From: Xanthobacteraceae bacterium
GTDB lineage: Bacteria; Pseudomonadota; Alphaproteobacteria; Rhizobiales; Xanthobacteraceae
Reading direction: 5' to 3'
Assembly: GCA_024508855.1 (NCBI GenBank)
Contig: JANINJ010000107.1
Span: forward strand, 310,001 to 374,000
Length of the DNA stretch: 64,000 nt
Position 1 is the stretch's first letter. Each line of letters begins with the position of its first letter. Of this stretch, positions 8,713-18,339 are shown in pieces. The notes beneath the pieces are model-generated. The model searched no databases. It saw only the letters and a list, made by a program, of their open reading frames with translations, and was not told the origin of the DNA. A program made the translations under genes and the position numbers.

Positions 8713-9477
8713 ATGAGATTGGGCAGCGTCAATTACGAAATAAAGGGCAAGATCGCAATTCTCACCCTCGACGAGCCGACCAAGCTCAATGCGCTGACTA
8801 CCGGCATTCGCGAGGGCATTCTCGAAGGCCTCAAGCGCGCCGATGCCGATAAAAAGGTTCGGGTGGCGATCATCACGGGTAATGGCGATAAGGCATTCTG
8901 TGCTGGCGCCGATATCGGCAGCTTTGAATTCGATGCCGAGAAAGGACGTAACTTCCTCGCGGCCGCGCTCGATGTACTGGCCGCGCCGGAACGTTGCCGC
9001 AAGCCGGTGATCTCGGCAGTCAATGGCCTCGCCTATGGCGGCGGGTTCGAGCTTGCCATGGCCTCCGATTTCATCATCGCCTCCGACCGCGCCAAGTTCG
9101 CCGTGCCGGAAATCCAGCTCGGCCTTCTTCCCGGCTTCGCTATCGTACGCCTACACGACATTGTGGGCCGCGCGAAGGCCAAGGAGCTGAGCATTCTGGG
9201 CGATCCGATCACCGCAAACGAAGCCGAGCGGATTGGGCTGGTGCTGCGCGTGGTGCCTCACGACAAGCTGATGGCCAATGCGACCGAATTCGCCGAGCGG
9301 ATCGCGGCAAAGCCACGGCTGGCGGTGGCAATGGCTAAGTCGTTTTACAATCGCGGTCTCGGCGGGGATGAAATGCGCCATGCGATCGATGGTTTTCCAT
9401 TGTTGTTCATGCATGAGGACGCCCGTGAAGGAATCACGGCGTTCCGGGAAAAGCGCACACCGACATTCAAGGACTAG
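8713..9477 (+). CDS. Enoyl-CoA hydratase/isomerase family protein
   Basis: A 254-aa crotonase with the oxyanion-hole segment AFCAGADIGSFEFD near 63 and a second conserved segment NGLAYGGGFELAMASDFIIAS near 103. A glutamate in the usual acid/base region (VPEIQLGLLPGFA near 133) is retained. ATG 8713 follows AAGGAAAG. Sitting after the carboxylase genes, it is the natural candidate for hydration of a glutaconyl-CoA-type product, the role played by LiuC or AtuE in the pathways this cluster resembles. That assignment is inference from order; the family alone would also fit ordinary beta-oxidation. Confidence 0.92.
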   Translation: MRLGSVNYEIKGKIAILTLDEPTKLNALTTGIREGILEGLKRADADKKVRVAIITGNGDKAFCAGADIGSFEFDAEKGRNFLAAALDVLAAPERCRKPVISAVNGLAYGGGFELAMASDFIIASDRAKFAVPEIQLGLLPGFAIVRLHDIVGRAKAKELSILGDPITANEAERIGLVLRVVPHDKLMANATEFAERIAAKPRLAVAMAKSFYNRGLGGDEMRHAIDGFPLLFMHEDAREGITAFREKRTPTFKD

Positions 9478-9569
9478 AGCATTCCCATGCCGCTGCGTTT
9501 CAGTGCCAAGAAACCAGCTTCGGCCGCAGGTTGCGAGCGGCTCAGCCTCGCAATGGGGCGAAACCCGTG

Positions 9570-10418
9570 ATGCAGCAAACGCGGTTCTTCACCGGCTCGC
9601 ACGGACAGACTCTCGTTGCCGATGTGGTCGGTGACGGTCCGCCGGTACTGCTGGCGCACGGCGGCGGCCAAACGCGTGGCGCCTGGGCAAGAACCGTAAG
9701 TGCATTGGTCGAGGCCAACCATCAGGCCATCGCCGTCGATATGCGTGGGCATGGCGAAAGCGAATGGTCGCCGTCGGGGGCCTATGAATTCGGTGATTTT
9801 GCTGCCGACCTTGTAGGCATCGCGGAACAATTGTCCGAACGCCCGGCGCTGGTTGGGGCCTCGCTCGGCGGGTTGGCTGGCTTACTGGCAGAAGGTGAGC
9901 TACGGCCGGGCATCTTCTCCTCGTTGACGCTCGTCGATATCGCACCGCATATGGAGCCGGATGGCGTGGCGCACATCCTCGGGTTCATGCGCGCGCATCT
10001 CGTCGACGGCTTTGCCTCACCGGACGACGCAGCGGCTGCGATCCGCGCTTATCTGCCGCATCGGCAGCGCCGGGATAAGCCGGTCAACCTCGATCGCTAC
10101 CTCCGCAAAGGCGACGATGGCCGGTTTCGCTGGCACTGGGATCCGCGCTTCGTCAGTTCGGTTACGAACGACCAATCCGATCTAGCAACCGAGCGCTTTG
10201 CCGCAGCCTCCCGCAATCTGCGGTTACCCGTTCACCTCATTCGGGGGGCTTCCAGCAATCTGGTGAGTGAAAACGCCGCACACCAGTTCCTGCAATTGGC
10301 CCCGCATGCGGTTTACACCGATGTCGCGGGCGCAGGACATATGGTGGTGGGCGACCGTAACGACGCGTTTTCTGAAGCAGCCGTTGCATTCCTGTGCAAT
10401 CTCGGGATGCGCCGATAA
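9570..10418 (+). CDS. Alpha/beta hydrolase
   Basis: A 282-aa alpha/beta-hydrolase-fold protein. The oxyanion-hole HGGG motif (LLAHGGGQTRGAW) lies near residue 30, DMRGHGESEW near 65, the nucleophile elbow GASLGG near 106, and the closing histidine in GAGHMVVGD near the C-terminus. No signal peptide is seen, so it should act in the cytoplasm. ATG 9570 is chosen where homology starts; there is no strong ribosome-binding site. It ends the carboxylase operon or forms a short unit of its own. In this context it could hydrolyse a CoA thioester, an ester or a lactone from the pathway; the substrate cannot be told. Confidence 0.88.
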   Translation: MQQTRFFTGSHGQTLVADVVGDGPPVLLAHGGGQTRGAWARTVSALVEANHQAIAVDMRGHGESEWSPSGAYEFGDFAADLVGIAEQLSERPALVGASLGGLAGLLAEGELRPGIFSSLTLVDIAPHMEPDGVAHILGFMRAHLVDGFASPDDAAAAIRAYLPHRQRRDKPVNLDRYLRKGDDGRFRWHWDPRFVSSVTNDQSDLATERFAAASRNLRLPVHLIRGASSNLVSENAAHQFLQLAPHAVYTDVAGAGHMVVGDRNDAFSEAAVAFLCNLGMRR

Positions 10419-10605
10419 TGCCGCAATGCTCTCACCGAACTCTCGCAATCGAACAGCCAGCGGTCGAGCACCCAACATCCAGCTTGCGTGAAAATCTGAC
10501 GCTCGCTAGCTTATCGGAATACTTCATCAAGAAAGGCGCCAAGCCTTCTGATTTCAGGCCTGCCCGCGCAGCGCCGATCTTTATAGTGGGGAAGGAATCG
10601 GCAAG

Positions 10606-11403
10606 TTGACGGCTACCCGTGACGCCACTGGCCCGGTGCTACATTGTCAGTCAGTAGAACGACGCTTCGGCGGGATCGTTGCGCTGAACGGAATCGATCT
10701 GCAAATCAATCGGGGCGAGATTTTCGGGCTGGTCGGCCCGAACGGGTGCGGCAAAACGACCCTGACCAATGCCATCACAGGATTCTATCCGCCGCAACGC
10801 GGCAGCATTGTCCTGAACGGGCAGAACATCACCGGCCTTGCGCCGCATAAGGTGGCGCGACTCGGGGTCGCCCGCACCTTCCAGAATCTGGCGCTCTTCA
10901 ATGGCATGAGCGTGCTCGACAATATCCTGCTCGGCCGTCACGTGCACATGCATGCCGGAGTGCTTCGTACCGCACTTTACTGGTGGCTGGCGCGCAGCGA
11001 TGAGACCGCCAACCGCGCCGCTGTCGAAGATGTTATCGACTTCCTGCAACTTGAAAGCGTACGCGATGAGTTGGTCGACGGCATCCCGATCGGCCTGAAA
11101 AAACGCGTCGAGCTGGCGCGCGCACTGGCGGCAGAGCCGGAATTCTTGATTCTCGATGAGCCCATGGCTGGCATGAATCAGGAAGAAAAAGAGTACATGG
11201 CGCGGTTCATCCTCGACGCGAGGGATGAGCGTCATGTCACCGTGCTTTTGATCGAGCATCATATGGATGTCATCACCGGCATCTGCGATCGCATGCTGGC
11301 GCTCAACTATGGTGCCATGATCGGGTCTGGCGTGCCGGCGGATGTGGTTGCCGATCCGCGCGTGGTCGAAGCCTATATCGGAGGCGCCCATGCCGCGCGC
11401 TGA
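10606..11403 (+). CDS. Branched-chain-type ABC transporter ATP-binding protein (LivG family)
   Basis: A 265-aa ATPase with Walker A GPNGCGKTT near 43, the LivG-typical GVARTFQNLALF near 88, and Walker B EFLILDEPMAGMNQEE near 180. The ABC signature is degenerate (IPIGLKKRVELARAL instead of LSxGxQQ), which is not rare in LivG proteins. TTG 10606 is the start, preceded by GAAGGA. It begins an operon whose importer parts are LivG, LivH, LivM, LivF and LivK with a CoA ligase inserted. The 187 bases before it (10419-10605) show no gene; a TTTATAGTG box near 10580 could be part of a promoter, weakly. Confidence 0.93.
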   Translation: MTATRDATGPVLHCQSVERRFGGIVALNGIDLQINRGEIFGLVGPNGCGKTTLTNAITGFYPPQRGSIVLNGQNITGLAPHKVARLGVARTFQNLALFNGMSVLDNILLGRHVHMHAGVLRTALYWWLARSDETANRAAVEDVIDFLQLESVRDELVDGIPIGLKKRVELARALAAEPEFLILDEPMAGMNQEEKEYMARFILDARDERHVTVLLIEHHMDVITGICDRMLALNYGAMIGSGVPADVVADPRVVEAYIGGAHAAR

Positions 11404-13327
11404 GGCGGGCCCGACTTCGAATTCGACGTGGGACCTGGGCATCGACACCACACTGATCCGCCTGTTGGCGAAGAACGCCGAGGTGTTTCCCCGTCAGGTC
11501 GCGATGCGCGAGAAGAACAAGGGCATCTGGCAAGAGACCAATTGGCAGCAACTGCTCGATAGCGTGCTGTGTTGTGCCGCTGGACTGGAGAGCCTTGGTT
11601 TCGGCGCCGAAGAGGTGCTGCTGGCCGTCGGCGATAATCGCCCGCGGATCTATGCCGGCATGCTCGCGGCAGGTGCGCTCGATGGCTATGCGATGCCGGC
11701 CTTTCCCGATGCGACACTCGATGAAATCCGCCACTTCGTCCATGAGGCACGCGTCCGCTTCGTGCTGGCCGAGGATCAGGAACAGGTCGACAAGATCCTC
11801 GATCTGCGCGAGCAAGGCGCGACCATCGAACACATCATCTATGACGATCCGCGCGGGCTGGCGGCCTATCCCGCGCCGGGATTGATCTCCTGGGAATCCA
11901 TTCAAGCCAAAGGCGCAGAGCTACTAAGCCAGCAGCCCGGCTTGCGCGAGACCTTGATTGAACGCGCAAGGCCAGATGGCCCGGCGGTGTTCGTTCATTC
12001 CTCCGGCAGCACCGGCAAGCCGAAAGGAGTCGTACTGTCGCACCGGAATCTGCTGGCCGGTGTGCGCAATGCGCATCGCGGCGGCGCGTTCGGCTTTGGC
12101 GAAACTATTCTGGCCTATCTGCCGATCGCCTGGGTCGGCGATTTCGCGGTGACGATGGCGGCCGGTGTCGCGCTTCGCTTCACCATCAATATTCCAGAAC
12201 GTCAGGAGACCGTGCTCAACAACCTGCGCGAGATTGCACCGACGTTCTATCTCGCCGCACCGCGAAGCTGGGATAACCTGCTGACCACGATCCAGGTCCG
12301 CATGGAGGATTCCACGCCGCTGAAGCGCGCGATCTATCAGTTCTTCATGACGGCCGCGCTCGCCGCCGAACGGCGCAAGCTGCAAGGCCAGCAACCCACC
12401 TTCAAGCAGCGTGCGCTCGACCCGATCGGCGAGTGGCTGATCCGTGGCCCGATCAAGGATCAGTTCGGGCTGGCGCGCCTGCGCGGCGCTTTCACTGGCG
12501 GCGAAGCCATGGGCGAAGACACCTTCGTGTTCTATCGCGCGCTCGGCATCAAGCTGCGGCAACTCTACGGCCAGACCGAGAGCAGCGCGTATAATGCCAT
12601 TCAAGGGCCGGATGAAGTGCGCCTACATACCGTTGGACGTCCCCTGCCCGGCGTCGACGTCCAGATCAGCGGGTCCGGCGAAATCTTGATTCGTTCGGGC
12701 AGCGTGTTCGGTGGCTATTTCAAGCAGGACGCAGCCACCCGCGAGAGCCTGCAGGACGGCTGGCTGCATACCGGCGACGCCGGATATCTCGAACCCGATG
12801 GGCATCTCGTCGTGCTGGGTCGGCTTTCCGATGTCGTGCACACCGCAAAGGGCGAACGTTACATTCCTAACTACATCGAGAACCGATTGAAGTTCAGCCC
12901 CTATATTAAGGAAGCGGCAGTGCTGGGTGCCGGCCGCGACACGCTTGCGGCGCTGATCTGCATCGACAAGGAGGCGGTCGGCTTCTGGGCCGAGTTGCGC
13001 GGTATTTCCTACATGTCATACGCCGATCTGTCGCAGACGCCGCAAGTCATCGCGCTGATCCTCGCGGCCGTCAAACACGTCAACGCGACCTTGCCGGAGG
13101 CCTTGCAGGTCCAGCGCTTTGTCTGCCTACACAAGGAATTCGATGCCGACGATGGCGAGATCACGCGAACGCGCAAGATCCGCCGCAATGTCGTCGAGGA
13201 TCGCTACGCTCCGATCATCAACGCGATCTATGACAATCAGCATCAAGTTCAGATGAAGGCCCAGATCACCTACGAGTCCGGCGAGGTGGGCGTCATCGAA
13301 CGCACCCTGTCGGTGCAGGAGGTCTGA
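11390..13327 (+). CDS. Long-chain-type acyl-CoA synthetase (AMP-forming)
   Basis: A 645-aa long-chain acyl-CoA synthetase-like enzyme with the P-loop VHSSGSTGKPKGVVLSHRN near 205, the extended insert typical of long-chain ligases (residues 300-370), YGQTESSAYNAIQGP near 395, and HTGDAGYLEPDGHLVVLGR near 460. ATG 11390 overlaps livG by 14 bases; the reading frame could begin earlier but homology does not. Ligases embedded in Liv operons couple import of aliphatic or aromatic acids to their activation. That suggests this importer moves an acid or lipid-like substrate rather than an amino acid. The C-terminal Lys region (EITRTRKIRRNVV) fits the family. Confidence 0.92.
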   Translation: MPRAEAGPTSNSTWDLGIDTTLIRLLAKNAEVFPRQVAMREKNKGIWQETNWQQLLDSVLCCAAGLESLGFGAEEVLLAVGDNRPRIYAGMLAAGALDGYAMPAFPDATLDEIRHFVHEARVRFVLAEDQEQVDKILDLREQGATIEHIIYDDPRGLAAYPAPGLISWESIQAKGAELLSQQPGLRETLIERARPDGPAVFVHSSGSTGKPKGVVLSHRNLLAGVRNAHRGGAFGFGETILAYLPIAWVGDFAVTMAAGVALRFTINIPERQETVLNNLREIAPTFYLAAPRSWDNLLTTIQVRMEDSTPLKRAIYQFFMTAALAAERRKLQGQQPTFKQRALDPIGEWLIRGPIKDQFGLARLRGAFTGGEAMGEDTFVFYRALGIKLRQLYGQTESSAYNAIQGPDEVRLHTVGRPLPGVDVQISGSGEILIRSGSVFGGYFKQDAATRESLQDGWLHTGDAGYLEPDGHLVVLGRLSDVVHTAKGERYIPNYIENRLKFSPYIKEAAVLGAGRDTLAALICIDKEAVGFWAELRGISYMSYADLSQTPQVIALILAAVKHVNATLPEALQVQRFVCLHKEFDADDGEITRTRKIRRNVVEDRYAPIINAIYDNQHQVQMKAQITYESGEVGVIERTLSVQEV

Positions 13328-13330
13328 CGC

Positions 13331-14218
13331 ATGGACAGCATGCTGCTGCTGGAATCGGCGATCAACGGCGCCCTCGTCGGCCTGATGTATTCGCTCGTCG
13401 CGCTGGGCATCGTTCTGATCTACAAATCATCGTCTGTGCCCAATCTGGCGCAGGGCTCGATGACGATGCTGGCCGCCTATATCGTGCTGGCATTCGCCAA
13501 TAATGCCGGCGCGCCGCTTTGGTTGGCGATCGTGCTGACCATCGTGACGATGTTCGGGATCGGCGTCGGCATCGAACGCGTCGCACTGCGGCGGCTTGCC
13601 GGCCGGCCGATCATCATGATCCTGATGATGACGCTCGGCCTGGAAATCTTCCTGCGCGCCGGATCGATGACGATATGGGGCGGTACCTCGCGACCGATGC
13701 CGCTCGGCATCAGCGACGCGCCGCTGTTCCTTGGGCCGCTGCTGATCAATCGCGCCTATGCCGTCGGCGCAGCAGTAGCAATCGCACTGTTCGTGCTGCT
13801 GGTCCTCTTCTTCCGAACCCGGATCGGCGTCGTTTTGCGGGCCATCTCCGACGACTATACCGCGGCGTGGTCGGTCGGAATTTCGGTCGAGCGCGGCGTC
13901 GCGCTGTCGTGGGCGCTGTCGGCCGTGGTCGCCACCATTGCCGGCGTGTTGTGGGGATCGGTGCAGGGTGTCGATCAATCCCTGGCGCAACTGCTGCTCA
14001 AGGGCGTCACGGTGGCCGTGCTGGGTGGACTGGACAGCATCGGCGGAGCCTTGCTCGCCGGCGTACTCCTCGGCATCGTCGAAGGGCTGGCGTCGATCGT
14101 GCTCGATCCGCTGCTCGGCGGTGCCAGTCGCGATCTGGTCGACGCCGCGATGCTGATCCTGACCATCATGCTGCGGCCGCACGGCCTGTTCGGCCGTCAC
14201 GACATCGAGCGGGTGTGA
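13331..14218 (+). CDS. Branched-chain-type ABC transporter permease (LivH family)
   Basis: A 295-aa inner-membrane permease with about eight hydrophobic segments, beginning LLLESAINGALVGLMYSLVALG, and with the LivH-typical AISDDYTAAWSVGI cytoplasmic loop near 173 and VLGGLDSIGGALLAGVLLG near 232. It starts four bases after the ligase and ends five bases before LivM. It forms the translocation channel with LivM. Confidence 0.93.
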   Translation: MDSMLLLESAINGALVGLMYSLVALGIVLIYKSSSVPNLAQGSMTMLAAYIVLAFANNAGAPLWLAIVLTIVTMFGIGVGIERVALRRLAGRPIIMILMMTLGLEIFLRAGSMTIWGGTSRPMPLGISDAPLFLGPLLINRAYAVGAAVAIALFVLLVLFFRTRIGVVLRAISDDYTAAWSVGISVERGVALSWALSAVVATIAGVLWGSVQGVDQSLAQLLLKGVTVAVLGGLDSIGGALLAGVLLGIVEGLASIVLDPLLGGASRDLVDAAMLILTIMLRPHGLFGRHDIERV

Positions 14219-14222
14219 GATC

Positions 14223-15296
14223 ATGCTGTTTCGCCAGGCCGGAATTTTTCATACCGATTACGCCGCCGACCGCGCGCTGTTTCCCATTCCGGCCGACCGA
14301 TGGATGATCGTTATCCTGCTGGTGCTGGCACTCGCGGCGCCATTGTACATGAACACGCTTTACCTCAGCAGCTACATGCTGCCGTGGCTGGTGTGGACCG
14401 CGGCCGCACTTGGTCTCAACCTGATTCTGGGCTGGGCCGGACAATTTCATCTCGGCTACGCGGCGGTGATGGGCATCGGCGCCTATTCCGCCGTTCACGC
14501 CCAGCGCGCCGGCATTCCCTGGGAAATCGCCATCGTACTTGCCGGATTGATGGCGGCCGCGATCGGCAGCGTATTCGCGTTCGCAGCGCTGCGCGTCAAA
14601 GGACTTTACCTTGCACTCAGCACGCTGGCTCTGCAGTTCGTGATGGACTGGACCATCTCCCACGTTCCGGCGATCAGTGGCGGCACCCAGGCAACGCTGC
14701 AGGCTCCTGATATCCGGCTGCTGGGCTGGCCGGTCACTTCCGACGCCGGGTTGTTTTATGTCGCGCTGGTGTGGTGCATTCTCGTCACCACGTTCATGCT
14801 GAACCTGCGGCGCACCGCACTTGGGCGTGCGCTGGTCGCCGTACGCGAAAAGGATTACGCGGCCGCGGTCATTGGCGTGAACAGCTTCTATTTCAAGCTG
14901 GTAGCCTTCGCCACGTCGTCCTTCATTGCCGGCGTCAGCGGCGCGGTTCTGATCGGTACGTTCTATCATGCCGTGACGCCGGAGCAGTTTTCCGTCGATA
15001 TCTCGATCCAGGCGCTGGCCATGGTGATCGTCGGCGGGCTCGGCAGCATCATCGGCAGCTACTTCGGCGCTGCCTTCATCCTGCTGATGCCGGGCCTGAT
15101 GAATGCCTTCATCTCTTGGCTGGCAGCGCAATTCGGCTTCTCGCTCGGTATCGAAACCCTCGCCCACCTGCCCCATGCGCTCTACGGCGCGCTGATCATC
15201 GGGTTTCTGCTGATCGAGCCGCTGGGATTGGGAAAGATCTACGGCAACATTCGTGATTATCTTTTGGTTTGGCCGTTTGGCTACGTCAAAAAATAG
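14223..15296 (+). CDS. Branched-chain-type ABC transporter permease (LivM family)
   Basis: A 357-aa permease with a cytoplasmic N-terminal extension of about 25 residues and roughly ten membrane segments. The LivM signature region LILGWAGQFHLGYAAVMGIGAY lies near residue 67, and the coupling-helix-like REKDYAAAVIGVNSFYFK near 210. VIVGGLGSIIGSYFGA near 265 is typical. It is the partner of the LivH protein encoded just upstream. Confidence 0.93.
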   Translation: MLFRQAGIFHTDYAADRALFPIPADRWMIVILLVLALAAPLYMNTLYLSSYMLPWLVWTAAALGLNLILGWAGQFHLGYAAVMGIGAYSAVHAQRAGIPWEIAIVLAGLMAAAIGSVFAFAALRVKGLYLALSTLALQFVMDWTISHVPAISGGTQATLQAPDIRLLGWPVTSDAGLFYVALVWCILVTTFMLNLRRTALGRALVAVREKDYAAAVIGVNSFYFKLVAFATSSFIAGVSGAVLIGTFYHAVTPEQFSVDISIQALAMVIVGGLGSIIGSYFGAAFILLMPGLMNAFISWLAAQFGFSLGIETLAHLPHALYGALIIGFLLIEPLGLGKIYGNIRDYLLVWPFGYVKK

Positions 15297-15312
15297 CGGA
15301 AACATTCAAGTC

Positions 15313-16119
15313 ATGTCTGAGCCGATCGCTGCCAAGGTCCTGTCGCTCAACAATGTCGAGGTGGTCTACGATCATGTGTCGCTGGCCATCAAGGGCGTCT
15401 CGATCGACGTTCCTGTCGGCGGCATGGTGGCGTTACTGGGCGCCAACGGCTCCGGCAAGAGCACGACGCTCAAGTCGATCAGCGGGCTACTTGCGGCCGA
15501 GCGCGGTGAAGTCCGCCGAGGCGAGGTGCAATTCCTTGGCCGAAGCATCGGCGGCTTGATGCCGCAGGACCGGGTCAAGCTGGGGATCGCCCATGTGCTC
15601 GAGGGTCGGCGCGTGTTCGAACATCTGACCCCGGACGAGAACCTGATCGCGGCCTCGGCCGTGCGCAGCCGCAACGACATGGCGCGCAACAAGGACCGGG
15701 TTTACAGCTATTTTCCGCGGCTGCATGAACGCCGCACTGTCGCCTCCGGCTATCTCTCCGGCGGCGAGCAGCAGATGCTTGCGATCGGCCGCGCATTGAT
15801 GACGCAACCCAAGCTGTTGATGCTCGACGAACCGAGCCTCGGCCTTGCACCGTTTCTGGTCGCCGAGATCTTTCAGATCCTCAGTCGCATCAATCGCGAG
15901 GAAGGACTGTCGGTGCTGCTGGTCGAGCAAAACGCCATTGCAGCGCTCGAAATCGTTTCACACGGCTATCTGATCGAGAGCGGCCGCATCGTCATGCATG
16001 ACGCCGCCGATGCACTGAAGCGTAATCCGGACATTCAGGAGTTTTACCTGGGAGGCACGGACAACAAGAACTTTCGCGACATCAAACACTACCGGCGACG
16101 AAAACGCTGGCTGACGTAA
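15313..16119 (+). CDS. Branched-chain-type ABC transporter ATP-binding protein (LivF family)
   Basis: A 268-aa ATPase with Walker A GANGSGKST near 42, Q-loop region, the signature YLSGGEQQMLAIGRALM near 147 and Walker B LLMLDEPSLGLAPFLV near 170. It ends in the usual EFYLGG motif plus a short basic tail (YRRRKRWLT). ATG 15313 is preferred over the earlier in-frame ATG at 15253, which lies inside livM. Second ATPase of the importer. Confidence 0.93.
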   Translation: MSEPIAAKVLSLNNVEVVYDHVSLAIKGVSIDVPVGGMVALLGANGSGKSTTLKSISGLLAAERGEVRRGEVQFLGRSIGGLMPQDRVKLGIAHVLEGRRVFEHLTPDENLIAASAVRSRNDMARNKDRVYSYFPRLHERRTVASGYLSGGEQQMLAIGRALMTQPKLLMLDEPSLGLAPFLVAEIFQILSRINREEGLSVLLVEQNAIAALEIVSHGYLIESGRIVMHDAADALKRNPDIQEFYLGGTDNKNFRDIKHYRRRKRWLT

Positions 16120-16195
16120 GACCGACGAGACTGCTTCGTCCACTAAACACGCATCAAAAAGACCGTTCAATCGTCCTAAAAGGGAGGACCTGAAG

Positions 16196-17443
16196 ATGAG
16201 ATTACGATCGATACTAGGCGGCCTCGCTCTCACACTGGTCGGCAGCATGACCGCCATGGCGGCCGATCCGGTGCGCGTCGCACTCTGCTACGACCTCAGC
16301 AAGGCCTATACTTTCGTCACGCCGCAGATCGCGCAAGCCGCCCGCGACTATGCCGATATTCTCAACGCCAAGGGCGGCCTTGAAGGCCACCCCATCGAGG
16401 TCATCGTTCAGGATCACGGCAACGAACCGCAGCGCGGTATCGAATGCTACGAACGCCTGAAGCGCGAAGGCGTCATGATATTCGACATGCTGTCGACGCC
16501 GGTTTCGCGCGCGGTGCTGCCGCGTGTCATGAAGGACGGCAACATCCTGATGCAGTCGCTGGCCGGACGCGGCGACGCCATCGACGGCGACGTCTTCAAA
16601 TGGGTATTCCCGATCGGGCCGACCTATTGGGGCCAGGCCGCCAACGATGTCGGATACATCAAGCAGAAGTCCGGTGGCAACCTGAAGGGCGTCAAGATCG
16701 CCTTCGTCTATGTCGATTATCCGTTCGGGCAGGAACCGATCGGCATCATGAAAACCCTTGCGCAGAAGGAAGGGTTCGATCTGCAGCTATTCCCCTATCC
16801 GCTACCAGGAAATGATCAGGCGTCGACGTGGACGCAAATCCGCCGCTACAACCCGGATTGGATCATCAGCTGGAGTCTGGCGAACATGAACGTCATCGCG
16901 TCGCGCGAGATGAAGCGCAACGGGATTGCGATCGATAAATACATTGCCGTCAACTGGTTCAACGAAGTCGATATCAAGAATATGGGCGTCGATGCAGCCA
17001 AGGGGATCAAGCGCGGCACCAACGTCGCGGGCGGATCGAGCCAGCCGCTGGTGCAGCAGATTCTCAAGGAGCTGTACGACAAGGGCAAAGGCAACGGCGA
17101 CAGAAAGCATACCGAAGACGTCTACTACAACACCGGTCTGGCTATCTGGTCGATCGCCTTCGAGGGGGCCCGCCTGGCCATCAAGAAAGATGGCTGGCCG
17201 CTGACGCCGCAGAAGATCAAGGACGGCATGGAAAGCATCAAGGACTATGACGCCAATGGCCTGATGGCACCGGTGACGGTGACTGCGAAAGATCACGGCG
17301 GTGGCGGCAAAACCCGCATCGAAATGTGGGACGGTACCAAGTGGGTGCCGCAGACCGACTGGATCGCGGCATTTTCGGACGACGTCTGGGGCGTCGTGAA
17401 GGAACAGTCTGCTGAATATGCCAAGTCGGAGGCGCAGAAATAG
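16196..17443 (+). CDS. Branched-chain-type ABC transporter substrate-binding protein (LivK family)
   Basis: A 415-aa periplasmic binding protein. A signal peptide (MRLRSILGGLALTLVGSMTA, cleavage near MAADPVR) is followed by a type-1 periplasmic binding fold. ATG 16196 follows a strong AGGGAGG. It defines the specificity of the importer encoded by 10606-16119. The internal CoA ligase in that operon argues for an organic acid ligand, which is inference. The start lies 76 bases after livF, allowing a separate promoter or an mRNA-stability element, but none is obvious. Confidence 0.93.
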   Translation: MRLRSILGGLALTLVGSMTAMAADPVRVALCYDLSKAYTFVTPQIAQAARDYADILNAKGGLEGHPIEVIVQDHGNEPQRGIECYERLKREGVMIFDMLSTPVSRAVLPRVMKDGNILMQSLAGRGDAIDGDVFKWVFPIGPTYWGQAANDVGYIKQKSGGNLKGVKIAFVYVDYPFGQEPIGIMKTLAQKEGFDLQLFPYPLPGNDQASTWTQIRRYNPDWIISWSLANMNVIASREMKRNGIAIDKYIAVNWFNEVDIKNMGVDAAKGIKRGTNVAGGSSQPLVQQILKELYDKGKGNGDRKHTEDVYYNTGLAIWSIAFEGARLAIKKDGWPLTPQKIKDGMESIKDYDANGLMAPVTVTAKDHGGGGKTRIEMWDGTKWVPQTDWIAAFSDDVWGVVKEQSAEYAKSEAQK

Positions 17444-17546
17444 TCTCGCACCAGATGGGCGGCGGCCACACGTCATCTGCCGCCCATCCACTTACATGCC
17501 CGCCAGGTTGCAACACCGAGACAATGACGAACAAGGGAGAAGAAAC

Positions 17547-18305
17547 GTGAAGGGTCTATCTGGAAAGGTCGCGATCGTCACGGGCGGAGGTCAAGGTATC
17601 GGGCGAGCCATTACGTTGCGGCTCGCCGAGGAAGGCTGCAAGGTCGCCATCTTCGACATCAAACCGGATGCTGGCCAGGAAACCGCTAAGCTGGCGCCGA
17701 ATGCGGATATTACGACCTATACCGTTGATGTCGGCGACCGCGCTTCCGTCGATGCTGCGGTGGCAAAGGTCGAGGCCGAAACCGGACCGATCTGGATTCT
17801 GGTCAATAATGCCGGATGGGACCGGCCGATGCCGTTTCTCAAGACCGACAAAGATCTATGGGACAAGATCATTCGTATCAATTTATACGGCCCGCTCAAT
17901 ACCCACCACGCGATTGCACCGTTGATGGTGGAGCACGGAGGCGGACGGATCATCAATATCTCGTCGGATGCCGCCCGCGTCGGCACCAGCGATGAAGCGG
18001 TCTACTCCGCCTGCAAGGGCGGCATCGTCTCCTTCACCAAATCGATGGCACGCGAATTGGCACGCCATCGCGTTCTGCTCAACGCGATCTGTCCCGGGCC
18101 AACCAATACGCCGATGATGGCCGGTATCCTGAGCGAAAGCGAACACGCGGTGAAATGGAAGGACGCCATGGTCCGCGGCATCCCGCTCAAGCGGATGGGC
18201 GAACCGGAAGACTACGGCGGGATCGTCGCACTGCTCGCGTCCGACGACGGACGGTTCATCACAGGACAGACCATCTCGGTTTCCGGCGGCATGAATATGA
18301 TTTAG
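17547..18305 (+). CDS. Short-chain dehydrogenase/reductase
   Basis: A 252-aa classical SDR. The NAD(P)-binding motif VTGGGQGIGRAI lies near residue 12, NNAG near 88, catalytic Ser in INISSDAAR near 139 and the YSACK tetrad Tyr/Lys near 153-157; the C-terminus ends in GQTISVSGGMNMI, typical for the family. GTG 17547 is chosen because AGGGAGAAG lies just upstream and the Rossmann strand begins directly after. Asp41 at the end of beta-2 (IFDIKPD) favours NAD over NADP. It follows the Liv operon and resembles 3-hydroxyacyl-CoA or alcohol dehydrogenases; atu clusters also carry SDR genes (AtuB/AtuG). Confidence 0.9.
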   Translation: MKGLSGKVAIVTGGGQGIGRAITLRLAEEGCKVAIFDIKPDAGQETAKLAPNADITTYTVDVGDRASVDAAVAKVEAETGPIWILVNNAGWDRPMPFLKTDKDLWDKIIRINLYGPLNTHHAIAPLMVEHGGGRIINISSDAARVGTSDEAVYSACKGGIVSFTKSMARELARHRVLLNAICPGPTNTPMMAGILSESEHAVKWKDAMVRGIPLKRMGEPEDYGGIVALLASDDGRFITGQTISVSGGMNMI

Positions 18306-18339
18306 GGTGGCGACGATAACCGATCGCGAATTGTCCTGC

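Noticed and set aside
8713-9477. Assigning specific names (liuC or atuE) to the enoyl-CoA hydratase and its neighbours
   Set aside because: The order is suggestive but crotonase and carboxylase specificities cannot be read from sequence alone, so gene symbols were left empty.
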